Below, piece after piece: positions 37,801 to 47,639 of a stretch of 64,000 nt of DNA. The DNA comes from Hydra vulgaris. Its lineage: Eukaryota > Cnidaria > Hydrozoa > Anthoathecata > Hydridae. Positions within the stretch are counted from its first letter, which is position 1. Each line of letters starts with the position of its first letter. The stretch lies in contig NC_088921.1 in the NCBI RefSeq assembly GCF_038396675.1, positions 46,825,001-46,889,000 of the forward strand. Direction: 5' to 3'. The notes beneath the pieces were generated by a model, which was not told the DNA's origin, searched no databases, and was given only the letters and a program-made list of their open reading frames with translations. The translations under genes and the position numbers were made by a program.

Positions 37801-40800
37801 AATTTATAATTTTTAACACAATTTTTTTTCACGAAGGTTAGTTCTGGTTCTTTGATTTTTTTTTTTTTTTTTAATATAATACTGGTCTGATTAATTTACT
37901 TTTGTAGTGAATAAACGACCTCAATACAGAAAAGTTCTTTTAAATAACTTAGACACTAGTTATAAACATTATGTTTGGGTTTTCCCTTTAGCAATTATTT
38001 TTTATGTAAAAGAATGCCTTTACATAACCTTTTATAAAATGAATTGAACTTTTGAAACCAAATAAAAATATCATGATCAACAAGTAAAGGCTTCAAATGT
38101 CTTAAATTTATTTTATTTTAAAACAAAACTAATATTAGTACTATAAATATAAGATATGTAAATTTAAATATTATACTGATTTTTGATTAAAACAAGCTAA
38201 TAAAATCTCAAAACTAAAAATAGTATATTTTCAACTTTAAGATTTAGTATTTTTTTTATAGATATTGTAAGAAATAGTAAAAGTACATTTGATTTCACGG
38301 TAAATAAAAAAGAAATATTTAAATGGAAATGAAAGTAAAACAAAGTATAAAAGTGGTTATCTTTGTTTAATTATTTTTACTGTCTCTAGTCGAACTTAAA
38401 TGTTTAATGTAGCACAAATGTTTTTTTTTGTGCTACATTAAACATTTAAGTTCGAAAACCCAATCTTATTGTAAATTGTTTAAAAAACTCTCAAGTGAGT
38501 ACATTTATTATTCAAACCAGATATTTTTTACAATAGAAAGAACTATGCAGATTTATGGAGTTAATGTTATCTCTCAACTGAAAGTATAATAGCAAAACAA
38601 CAAATATTTTTTGTTAATATCTCGATAAATAAATTGTTTTGGTAATTTTAATAAACTCAAAACTTATTTTCTAATGTTTTTTTATGAAATACACATAACT
38701 TGCTCGGCACTTAGGAGTCCCTTAAAGTAATAGTATGGTTGGTAGAGATTATAAGTATTGGTTTTGAAATCAAGCAATTTTAATTTGCCTGTCAAAATTT
38801 ACTGCCATATGTCTCTACCTATGTACCTAACTGTAACTATCCACTCTATTATGTAACTGTCGCACCATGTGCCTCTTTTATTACAAACATATGGCTTCAT
38901 TTCCTTAATATATACATAGAGAGAGATAAACTTAAAAGTAAAAGAATACAAAACTGCATAAGCAGTCAATTTATTACTTTCACTTTTTTTGAAGGGTTAA
39001 AAAATATTTGTTAATTAAAAGATTTTTAAACAATCTCCTTTCCAATAGATAAATGAAGTCACTTCTCCATTTGATGAGCAGTTGCCTGTATTGGATGGTG
39101 TTGATCTTCCTCCCGAAATTCAAAGGACTCCCAATGAAGAACACTTTAATTTCTTATCTGAATCAGAAATATTGGGTATGAAAATTTTTTTCTGTTATGA
39201 ATGCACTTTTTGTTAATAAATTTTTGTTTAAGTAATTTTTGTTTGTAAAAGATGTAATTAAAGTTTTTGTAAAACCTTCAATAATAAATCTTATAGTTAT
39301 TAAGTATTTAACTATAGGAGTTACTGCATACATACCTCACTACTGACAGTGAGGTATGTATGCAGTTTGACCCTCTCATTCTCTATTTCTTTTTAGCATG
39401 GAATTTCGTAAGTATAAAAAATCAATATGTTATGTAACATAGAAATGTTGAGTTAACTAAAAAAATTTTAATTTTTACTGTTTTAAAAAAAATGTGTGTT
39501 GGAAAGGAAAGGGGGGTTGAGTTTGTAAAAAGTAATGTGTGTGTACACAGAAAGAAAGGGGTGGGAGGTTGTTGAAAACCTTTTTTAAAAAAATTTGAAA
39601 CCTTTAGCATAAATTTTAACATATGTCAAAATTGAGCATTGTCTGGTAGCCTAAATTCACTGTTGATTCCATTGTGCTATTTTTGTTAAAATCTTGTTAA
39701 TTATTTTTGAATAAACTAGTTTTAACAATTATTTGGCATTACCAAATAAAAATATAGGTAAGAATGACTTGGCTGATAATTGGTTTTTGAGGAGGCAACC
39801 AACTAACTTTTTTCTTAACAATTTTTTATTAACTTTTAACTTACCAAATATCTAAATTTTTTCTTCAAATATTCAATAAAATAACTAGTCTTTATTAAAA
39901 TTAACAATAGATTTAAATTCTAAAAACAGTTTTGATTATAAAATAAAAATGAATATTAGAATATAATTTTAATTGTATGCATTTTATCAGTAATTTTATA
40001 ATTTTTTTATATAAGTTCATGGTGATGGTCAACAAGCGTCTTTAAACCCTGTCAGTCCTGAGTTTGTACCAAGAAATTTTCAGTTGCCTTCTGGTGAAGT
40101 TTATGAAAATGGTGTGGCTGATAATTCTGATGCTGGATGGGAGCAGGCTCCAGCGCAAGAGCCAGGTTGGCAATCTGGTAAGTATTTAATCTCACCTTTT
40201 TGCTAGTTGTTAGGTTTAGGTTTTTCGGGTTTTATATTTTAATGTAGTTTTATATCTGTAAGTAGTATTTTTTTGATGAGAAATTCAAATGTCACATTGT
40301 TCTTATATTTGTGTGGTAATCAAACATTTTAGTTGAAAATCAAAACTTCCATAGTGGTGGGGGTTTTAGAGGCAATCGTGGAAACAGAGGTGATCACCGT
40401 GGTGGACGTGGTTTTAGTGGTAGAGGTGGCAGAGGCAGTCGTGGCGGAAATGGCGCTGCTGGTGGAAATTTTCGTGGTGGAAATAAACAGGTACTATGGG
40501 TTTGGATTTAAGAATTTAACAAATTTGATTTTAATCATATTTTGTATAGTATATTAATATTATACATAAAAAAATATAATATATTAATATTTTATTTATC
40601 TTTTTTTGATTATAGTTAATTTGTATATATTAAATAATTTAGTATTATGTTTGTATAATATTTTAAGTTCATGGTTGTAGTTATTTAAAAGTTTTATTTA
40701 TACCGCAGGGTGTCTGCCAAATCAGGGAAATAAAAGCAAATAAAATAATAAACAAAAAAGAAATCAGGGGAAATTGGGTTGAATTTTGTAAAAGAAATGA

Positions 40801-41470
40801 GCAAAATTGGCTTTCATCAAGCTTACATAACTTAAGTAGATTGTACATAGTACAAGTAATATAAAATTTTATTCGGTAGATTGTTTTATAAACTTTTCTT
40901 AATACTTTAAATATGGGTTACTTTAAATATGGGTTATTAATATAGTAACTAATATAAAATTTTATTCGGTAGATTGTTTTATAAACTTTTCTTGGTACTT
41001 TAAATATGGATTAAATATTAATGTTTATATTTGTGCAATTAAACAGCAAGTTTCTGAAGTTAAGTTTTGGTAACTTATTAATTCGATCAGGGGGAAAAGG
41101 TGGATCAGGGAAAATTACGGAAATCCATCTCAAAATATTGACACCTTGTACTGATAAATGTAATTAAGTTTTGTCCTATATCATTTACCTTCAAAATCCT
41201 AGTTTACTTAAGATTAAGTAGCCATAGTTTTTTTTAACTACTCCTTTAACGTAATAAGTTTTGAAAATTTAAAGTGTAAAAAGTAAAATTCGTAAATAAA
41301 ATGTGTTATTTATTCCATGTTAGGATGGTCATCGTGGTGGAAATCGTGGCGGTCGCGGTGGTGAATTTCGTGGAGGAAACCGAGGAGGATTTAGAGGTGG
41401 CAATCGAGGAGGTCCCCGTGGTGCAGGACGTGGCGGAAGTCGTGAGAATAAACCTCAACAGCAGCAATAG
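23474..41470 (+). CDS. Caprin family cytoplasmic RNA-granule protein
   Basis: Eight coding exons: 23474-23605, 25701-25763, 31140-31226, 37041-37592, 39049-39175, 40016-40177, 40333-40490 and 41324-41470 (stop TAG). All have GT-AG introns with consistent phases, giving about 475 aa. Exons 1-4 encode the caprin homology region: a basic coiled coil (VMEKKLRNLEKRK), SLDLVKELSKNMAYLDGE, then LVHRVVEVQAILSDMSDSVR, DDFDNLDVFYELVNPS and EGKELPALDNGTTYKELQ. These match vertebrate Caprin-1 in order and spacing. The acidic tail of exon 4 is followed by EEHFNFLSESEIL (candidate G3BP-binding motif), SLNPVSPEFVPRNF (PAM2-like) and an RGG-rich C-terminus with about 20 RG/RGG units ending QQQQ. Caprins bind RNA and partners such as G3BP and FMRP in stress granules and neuronal granules and control translation. 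The protein is shorter than human Caprin-1 (709 aa). Reading through the exon 4 donor gives a stop at 37617-37619, a possible short isoform. Confidence 0.93.
24470..24975. repeat. 253-bp tandem duplication in caprin intron 1
   Basis: The segment beginning AAGCCTTTTTAATGTT at 24470 repeats at 24723 with only a few differences over 253 bp. This indicates a recent duplication. A shorter duplicated word AGGGATTGGTGCAATTAAAT occurs just upstream (about 24311 and 24352). Confidence 0.88.
25765..25803. repeat. Poly-T tract at the exon 2 donor
   Basis: About 38 T directly after the exon 2 splice donor (GTCTTTT). The donor itself lacks the usual GTAAGT or GTRAG consensus. Confidence 0.85.
26650..27490 (-). 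mobile_element. Repeat element copy A in caprin intron 2
   Basis: This segment is a diverged, inverted copy of 37683-38727. Both share an outer end of the type CCTAAGTGCCGAG (here CCCTAAAGTGCCGAGACG at about 26659), the inner words GTGCTACATTAAACATTT and CAAATATTTTTTGTT-like, and at the far end AGGCATTCTTTTACATAAAA. No coding capacity. A non-autonomous DNA element of about 0.85 kb is the simplest reading. Confidence 0.65.
27491..28130. other. Intronic, with possible element end
   Basis: A GC-richer patch at 27513-27610 (CAGGGGTGTACCCTTATCGT...GGCGACC) looks like a transposon terminus. A loosely similar inverted sequence (ACCGGAGGGTATACC) lies at about 28960-28977. The pair may bound an element of about 1.46 kb, but the match is too weak to call. 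Confidence 0.3.
28137..28699. mobile_element. Foldback MITE in caprin intron 2
   Basis: The outer ends read AACTGCATTATAGAAGTAAT (left) and, in reverse complement, AACTGCATTATAAAAGTAAT (right). The inverted similarity continues inward through TAATAGTGTTATTAC, TTCATTCTTTGTT and AAAGTGGAT-like words, so almost the whole 563 bp folds on itself. Moderately diverged, non-coding. Confidence 0.75.
28975..29190. repeat. Tandem repeat, about three diverged units
   Basis: The unit GTATACCCACACAATCAGAG followed by TGAAAAACTTATACAAAAAG occurs at about 29012, 29072 and 29135, with variable spacing and point changes. Function unknown; intronic. Confidence 0.75.
29191..31139. other. Remainder of caprin intron 2
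   Basis: AT-rich intronic sequence. Exon 3 follows at 31140. No further gene or bounded repeat recognised. Confidence 0.5.
31528..33279. mobile_element. Inverted-repeat element in caprin intron 3
   Basis: About 245-bp imperfect inverted repeats. The outer ends read AACACATGTTGTGTTCATAT from both sides. Inward they share GTTTGAACCAAGTTTTTT, TAGTCGAAGCTTGCCTTCTC, TTTAGTATTTGACGTCACAG and GACAAATGAAA-like blocks (31528-31770 and 33028-33279). The 1.25-kb interior has only short open frames and no recognised transposase. It is likely a non-autonomous DNA transposon. Confidence 0.8.
33280..37040. other. Remainder of caprin intron 3
   Basis: About 3.7 kb of AT-rich intron. A C-rich patch lies at 36300-36362 (CCCCCATCCCCTCCTC...CCCCCTC). 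I see no coding exon in it, and the flanking exons 3 and 4 join in phase without one. Confidence 0.5.
37683..38727 (+). mobile_element. Repeat element copy B in caprin intron 4
   Basis: Inverted ends GATCCCTAAGTGCCAAG (left) and, in reverse complement, GACTCCTAAGTGCCGAGCAAG-type (right, about 38700-38727). It is the inverted partner of copy A at 26650-27490. It contains the 29-nt-arm palindrome at 38390-38455, whereas copy A has a single arm only. No coding capacity. Confidence 0.7.
38390..38455. repeat. Perfect palindrome, 29-nt arms, 8-nt loop
   Basis: Arms 38390-38418 and 38427-38455 (TCGAACTTAAATGTTTAATG...) with loop TGTTTTTT. The related element copy A has only one such arm (about 26925-26953), so the second arm was added in copy B. 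Confidence 0.95.
39323..39366. repeat. Perfect palindrome, 19-nt arms, 6-nt loop
   Basis: Arms 39323-39341 and 39348-39366 (ACTGCATACATACCTCACT) with loop ACTGAC, in caprin intron 5. Confidence 0.93.
40858..41010. repeat. 93-bp tandem duplication in caprin intron 7
   Basis: AATATAAAATTTTATTCGGT and the following about 50 bp occur at 40858 and again at 40951, nearly identical. Non-coding. Confidence 0.8.
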
Positions 41471-42500
41471 GCAACCCTACATAAAATCTGAAATTGCAAG
41501 GCGTTATACAATCTGTTATAAAACATAGTGCAAAGCTAGCAGAGTAGCTTGGTGAGAATATTAAAATTCGTTTGCCGAAATGGCTGTATGTCAATAGATC
41601 TCATTCGTGAAAAAAGTATTCAACAGAGGAAATAATCAATAGGCGATACATTTGAGTTATCCGATGTTGTCCTTCGAGTAGTTTTGTACAATATTTTGGT
41701 GAACTATACGTCAGAAAGTATTTTGTTTATTTTAAAGCTGTTTGTAAAATATTTGATAGTGTTTTATACTTCATCTTTCCATCGACTTGATTCGAAAAAT
41801 TAATTAATTTTTTTTTTTTTCAAAAATAGTTTTGTTCTCTTTCAGTTGCGTTCTAGTAAGTTTTTTCAACCGACCGTCGTTTACTTTTAGCTGTTTTATT
41901 CAAATTCATCCATAAATTATATATTTTTGTTTTTGTTTTATCCTGTATCGCTTGAATCTCTCTAAAAAAGATATTTATTTTAAAGCTTTTTGTTCCGCAT
42001 TAATATTATTGTAAGATGGTGTAAGCATTGTCAGATAATCATTTTCAAGTAGAACGAAATTATTTTGTGTTGTATTACACGTTCAAAATAGCAATTAGCA
42101 TTTATCGTAAGGTTTTAACTATATTAAATAATTGTATATTTATTTACTAGTATTTAACCAGCTTGTGGCTTAGTTATTAAAGCGTTTTAAATGCTTATTA
42201 AATAGAACTATTTTATTTTCTAATAACATTTTGAGATATTTGTTTTATAACCGATAAAAAAAAAAATATTCTTTACTTAAAAATTGGAGCAGCAAAATTT
42301 GCATACATCTTCAATTCTGTTTTAGTTCTGATAGCTGTAATTTTATATATTTATAAAAATATATAATGTTAATTTCAGGTAACTCACACCCCAAGCAATT
42401 AACAAAAATGGTTCGACTTTAATGTTCGAATAAAGCGAATTCCCGTTACGGAAAGTTGTCAAAACTTGTAAAAACAATTTTAAATCAATAAAAGCTTAAT
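41471..42500 (+). other. Probable caprin 3' untranslated region
   Basis: Follows the TAG stop. It has no introns or coding potential that I can see and contains AATAAA-type signals at about 42487-42500. It converges on the piggyBac remnant to its right. The exact end cannot be set from sequence. Confidence 0.45.
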
Positions 42501-43044
42501 AAATCTGACCCTTGGGTATTTAGAAAACATCAGAAAAAATCAACAATATGTATAATGATTGGCTAATTCGTTTAAAAAGAGAAAACCAAATTTAAGTTAA
42601 TTTTTTGTTTTGTTTAAGGAATAAATATATTGCACATCTGCAACGTTATGCATCAAGGTTAAAATTTATTGAGAAGTATAAGTCTTGAAAACGATTATTT
42701 TTCTTCCTGTAGCACAGATGCAACATTTCACACATAAGGTTTGCATATCCTTTGCATTTAGGAAATTTACATCTGACACGTCCATCAGTTCAAGTTATTC
42801 AGTGCCCTACTCAATTTAGGCAAACTTCCTTTGGTGGCGCAAACCGAGATAACTTACTTTTTCTTTTGGCTTTTTTTTTTTAATTTCTTCTAATGTACCG
42901 TTGGGCGACCTCGTTTTATTGTATCTTTTTGTCCAACTTTCATTAAACAGAGACAATTCTTTCCGAAATTCAAAAAATCATTTTTTTCTTGGTAATTTTG
43001 ATTAGAATTTTATACTCTATTATAAAGAGTCCATGAGTTTGCTA

Positions 43045-43094
43045 ATGCGTCTTTTTTATCATTTCATTGGCATGAAATGATAAAAAAGACGCAT
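43045..43094. repeat. Perfect palindrome, 23-nt arms, 4-nt loop
   Basis: Arms 43045-43067 and 43072-43094 (ATGCGTCTTTTTTATCATTT...) with loop TGGC, inside the C-terminal part of the piggyBac pseudogene. One arm is the original coding sequence. Confidence 0.95.
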
Positions 43095-43896
43095 ATACCA
43101 TTTCTTGCTTTTTAATATAACTTTGTCTTTCAATTATACCATCCATCAAATTGACACCTCCCATGTGATGGTTGCACTCTTATTACAAATGGAAAGCTAA
43201 TGACTATTTTTTTTTTTTTTGTCGAAACGGTAAAATGGTTGTCAATGGTAGCTGGCCTGCATATGTGGACAACAGACAACTGCTTTATTGTTCTTCCAGA
43301 CCAAGGAGCTTATTTCTATTCCATTTACTTCTCCAACAAACTCATGGGATGTTCCTCGAGCATCTTTTTTAATTATTTTTTCTGTCGGAAATTTGCAATC
43401 AGGTATTCTATTGTGACGTACAGTACCTAAGCTTAAAATACCTTTTTTAGCTAGATATGCGAATAGAGTTAAAGATGTATAGTAATTATCAAAGTATAGT
43501 CTGTAGATTTGATTTGCTGGGATAATGGTAGATAATCTTTTCACAACATTTGCAGAAGCTCCAACATCTGGTTGATCTATTTCTGCTTTCTTGTTTTCTT
43601 GACCAGAATAAACTTCAAATTTATAAGCAAACCCACTAACTCCACAAATTACAAATAATTTAAAACCCCACTTGAATGGTTTCATTGGAATATACTGCTT
43701 CAAAAAATGACTAACTTTTGTGGAACATAACTGTTCGTCTACTGACAAATAACCATCCAAAGGAACCATAGAACTTTCTAAGTTGAGATGATCAATAAGT
43801 AGTCTAATTTTATGTAGTCCATGTGAAAGATTTCCTTGAGGTAAATACTTAGTGTTATCATTGGAATGAATAAACTGGCGAATTTTCTCAAATCTA

Positions 43897-44056
43897 TTAA
43901 CTGTAATACAATTTTTAAAACTGCTAATTTCAAACTCTGGGGACCAATATTAACTGTAATACAATTTTTAAAACTGCTAATTTCAAACTCTGGGGACCAA
44001 TATTAACTGTAATACAATTTTTAAAACTGCTAATTTCAAACTCTGGGGACCAATAT
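43897..44056. repeat. 53-bp unit, three tandem copies
   Basis: The unit containing AACTGTAATACAATTTTTAA and CTCTGGGGACCAATAT repeats with a 53-bp period three times, almost without differences. 53 is not a multiple of 3, so it disrupts the transposase frame. The identity of the copies indicates a recent event. Confidence 0.93.
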
Positions 44057-44433
44057 GATTATGTAGTCGTAATACTGATATGTAAATAATAATGCCTATA
44101 CATTGTCTCCGTTCTGATAGATTTAAATTTAATGGCTTACTAATGTTAGTCTGTATTGAGTATAAATTTGATTGATCGACAACCATTTGCAGCAAGCCAT
44201 CTGAAAAAAAGTATTAAAGATATTTATAGGTTGAACTCATGACAAGAAATTCACTTGGAAGACTATCATTTCCATTAAATTTAAGCTGATCATATATCAG
44301 GATTAAGTTCTTAATTTTCTATAGTATCTGCATCTATTTTTTTGCTAAATTTTTTGATTTTATATTATCTTCATCATGCTGGACATCTTCATCGCACTCA
44401 TGTTTGTCTTCATTATCCTCATCTTCATTTAAT

Positions 44434-44650
44434 ATTTGTAAATTTGCAGCCGTGGCGCAGTGGTTAGAGTTCTGGTTCAGAATCCAGAGGTCCCAGGTTC
44501 GATGCCAGCTCTAGCCATACAAGCGACATTGGTACGGAAGGAGGCGTGAACTTCTTGTTAAATGCTCTCTCGCGGTGCTCTGTGATAAGACCGTAAGGAC
44601 TTCTGGGAGCACCTAAAATAACTACAAAAAAAAAAAAAAAAAAAAAAAAA
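44434..44650 (+). mobile_element. tRNA-derived SINE with poly(A) tail
   Basis: The tRNA-like head GCAGCCGTGGCGCAGTGG (A box TGGCGCAGTGG) is followed by a B box GGTTCGATGCC at about 44492-44502, which fits the polymerase III consensus. The body matches the copy at 11.4 kb, and a tail of about 30 A ends at 44650. A probable target duplication TCTTCATTTAAT/TCTTCATTAAAT flanks it (44422-44433 and 44651-44662). It was inserted into the acidic N-terminal region of the piggyBac transposase and is less decayed than the other two copies. Confidence 0.9.
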
Positions 44651-45341
44651 TCTTCATTAAATGAATATTCGGGATCTATAAAAAAATCCTCATCAGAAAC
44701 ATCTTCATCTTCACTAATTTCACTTAAATGTTCTATGAAGTATTGTAAATCCTCCTTACTTAACAACTTCATTTGAACTTTGCTTGACATAAATTTAGCT
44801 AAAAAATATTTTTTAAAATTTTGATTTATTGACTAAATTCACACATACTACATACATAAGACAACATACATTTAGTACTACTCATAAAGAGAGAAAAAAG
44901 AAAAGATAACACTTAATAAGATAATAATTCTTATAATAAACAAAGACTAGAATGCATAAAGTATCATTTCTGCAACATACAAACTTAATATCATTACTCA
45001 CTATAACGTAAAATTCATAACAACAAATAATTTTTAAAATAAAGACCAACCTTAAGAAAAACGAAAATAAATTTATTTGTCCACAAAAGAACGCATTATC
45101 TACTTCAAAAATCACTAGAAAATTGAATAAAATTGTCAACTCGGAAAAATGTAATGTGACCAATTAAAACTCTTGCGTAGTGATTTTGAAAATATTATCC
45201 AAAAAAGTATGCGCACATTTTATTATATCCAAGTATAATAGAGCAACATCGTGCATTACTTAAAAACTGATTTTAAAAAAGCTTTATAAGTGATAAATAA
45301 GTATGTTGCATTTTTGCAACACTATGCATTTAAGGGTTAAA

Positions 45342-46588
45342 ATGCTATTTCAAACTTCACTTTATGTTGCCTCGATTTTATTAAAAAACACTCATTTTAA
45401 TCAGTCAATTCAAAAGACGTTAACTTGAAATATATTGATGCAAAATCCGTGAGATTTTTTACTTATGTTTGGGCATGCAACGTAAGGTTTGGACTTTGAT
45501 GTTTTCAAAGTACATCAAAATTTATAAAAATAATTTTACATCATGTAATAAAGAAACATTTTTTCAGGTTTTTAAATTTAAAAATGGTTAGAGCAAAATT
45601 TTGAAATGTCACTTCCTGGAATACAGTATAATAAACATTTCTTGAAAATTTGAAGTGATTTGCATTTTATTGCTTCACAAGGTATCATGTTTACAATCAG
45701 ACAATGTTTCGCAAAAGAAGATTAAATATTGTTGCCATTCCTATAAAATTATTTTTAGTTGTTCAATTTATCGAAAAATTAAGTTATATTATTTATACTA
45801 TTAAAAAATTATTTATATTATACTGTTTATATTATTTATCTACAATAAATCAAATAAGCTAAGTATCACTATATAAAATTCACTTTTTTTTTTCAATTTT
45901 AGGGAATTTTTGGTGGTGTACTTCAATTTTCATAAAATATTTGGTGGTGGTATAAGTCGAACTGTGGCTTATATGAGATATTAGTTCGAATTAAAGCAAT
46001 ATTTCTTTATTCAATGCCTAAGTATAATTATTAAAAATACACCATTATACCAATAAAAGTGAAAAATACTTCTTTGGAAGAAGTTATGTATTGTACTCAC
46101 GCTGTACAATTAGCAGGCGATCATATGACCTAGAACTTGGTAAATAATTTTTTTTGGATTATTATTTTTTATATTACCACCCAATTTTGTTCAATTAAAT
46201 GGCCGCTTGTTTTTTTGTACTTAGCTTACAGCAAAACAACAACAATTAAAAAGTTATCTATTTTCTTTAAAATTTAAAACATCTTGGTTTCCTTTGGGAT
46301 AATAAGAACAAAAATATGACGGCAACACTCCAAAAAACAAATGAACCTGTTATTTCGAAAAGGGCACAAGTCCAATTACTAAAACTTTTCAAAATCAACA
46401 AAAATATGATTTTTATTAAAATAATGTCTAGGCTGCTTAAGAAATTAAACATAGAAGTAGATAAATAAAGAACGTATATAACGTATGTACTTTTTATTTT
46501 TTATAAAAAAAACATAAATCATACAGAAATTTTTAATTCAAACTTATAAACTAACTGCTAAAAGTTTTGGACTTATGTCCTTTTCGAA
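45342..46588. other. Intergenic, nothing recognised
   Basis: AT-rich sequence without a gene or a repeat I can bound. A short block at 45901-45960 repeats the word TTTGGTGGTG twice. Confidence 0.45.
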
Positions 46589-47244
46589 ATGACAGGTTCA
46601 AATATAAATGAACGTATAACGCAATTTTTATCTGTTGCAAAAGTTCTAATAAGAAACGGAGTTCGCTTTCGCCAGCCTGCTACGATTATTTATTTATTTA
46701 ATTCCCTAGCTATTCCAACACTATTATACGGACTAGAACTGGGTGGTTGCAACAATAAGTTTCTACAGAATATTGATAAAGTTGGACGATCTGTCTTAAA
46801 ATATTTTTATTTTAAGACAGATCGTCCAACTTTATCAATATTAAATTTGATATTTCTAAGCATAATGAAAATCACCTCCATTCTTTTTTCAAAGTAGACT
46901 CTGTATCGAACATTCTTATTCATAACAAATTAAACTTGTTTATCAGGCTACTTAATGACCCCATATGTTACTCCATTATAATGACTCAGTTGCTGTGTAT
47001 AAATAATTAAAGTTTATATGTTGGTGAGATATGGCTAATATGCAAGCAATTTGGTATTAATATGCTGCAATGGATGATCGAGAGCAATAAAATTAAAACT
47101 GCACGCCCTAAGAAAGTGTTGGATGCCAATATTGTTGCAATTTTAAAACAATCTTTCCAATTATGGAATTTAAAGGAACAGAGACTTATATTTAGAACTT
47201 TGATGAAAGAGAAAATTCCAAGAACAATACAAGAACACACATAG
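46589..47244 (+). pseudogene. LINE ORF2 C-terminal fragment
   Basis: Reads SVAKVLIRNGVRFRQPATII then SLAIPTLLYGLELGGCNNKF and LQNIDKVGRSVLKYF, the region after the reverse transcriptase domain of CR1/L2-like LINEs (...P.LLYG.E.W...). A palindrome at 46769-46842 breaks the frame. A second piece (47062-47244) has WMIESNKIKTARPKKVLDAN and LKEQRLIFRTLMKEKI. No other part of this element is present nearby, and it differs from the LINE that starts at 47640. Confidence 0.65.
46769..46842. repeat. Perfect palindrome, 35-nt arms, 4-nt loop
   Basis: Arms 46769-46803 and 46808-46842 (AATATTGATAAAGTTGGACG...) with loop TTTT. The left arm is in-frame LINE coding sequence (NIDKVGRSVLK); the right arm is its exact inverse. 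It is the longest of the seven palindromes. Confidence 0.97.
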
Positions 47245-47639
47245 CATTTTCTTTTTTTGTTTTTTTTACCTACAATTTATTGAATTATTGGGTGTTTAAA
47301 AGAATATATATTATATATAATATTATTATTAAATGAATCGGTGAATGTTAAAAGGGTGGAAGTCCAATAATGTAAACTTTCGGGACACTAAAAAAAATTG
47401 CATTTTCCCCCGTAGTAAATTTTTGTTAATGGTTCAATAAGTTCATATCATCATAAGTTCATACCATCATTCAATAAGTTCATATCATCAGTTCTTGGTT
47501 ATTGTAACGAGCGGGCGTGTTTTTGCAAGTTGAAAATTTACTAAGATAAAAAAAATATAATAACTTTGGACAAAAAAATGTTTTATTATATTAACAAAAA
47601 ACTTTTAAATTAATAGTGGTAATAAATATTATTGATATT

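Larger units (their letters stand above)
42680..44790 (-). pseudogene. piggyBac (PGBD-like, DDE_Tnp_1_7) transposase, broken
   Basis: From the right: MSSKVQMKLLSKEDLQYFIE then an acidic region (ISEDEDVSDEDFFIDPEYS), which is cut by a SINE and continues DEDNEDKHECDEDVQHDEDN. Next comes an N-terminal domain (QTNISKPLNLNLSERRQCIG), then a frame-shifting 53-bp triplication. The catalytic core (43769-43242) has LSVDEQLCSTKV and MKPFKWGFKLFVICG (first acid in DEQ), LYFDNYYTSLTLFAYL (second acid) and VWKNNKAVVCCPH. Downstream, past T-runs, come HMGGVNLMDGMIERQ-like sequence (third acid) and SKKWYMR, and finally a cysteine-rich domain CKFPKCKGYANLMCEMLHLC at about 42700. Conserved acids are visible, but frameshifts and insertions make it non-functional. 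Confidence 0.85.
42665..45341 (-). mobile_element. piggyBac transposon remnant
   Basis: A piggyBac transposase pseudogene on the minus strand. The right boundary is set by a terminus ATGCATTTAAGGGTTAA (45325-45341), with the TTAA site and the CCC-type end expected for piggyBac. A related sequence TGCAACGTTATGCATCAAGG followed by TTAA lies at about 42638-42661 but in direct, not inverted, orientation, so the true left end was not found. The element contains a SINE, a 53-bp triplication and a palindrome, so it is old. Confidence 0.75.

Noticed and set aside
40333..40557. Valine/glutamate-rich open frame across caprin exon 7
   Set aside because: Shadow frame of the RGG-coding exon, which reads correctly in the frame joined by splicing. 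The same holds for 41301-41528 over exon 8.
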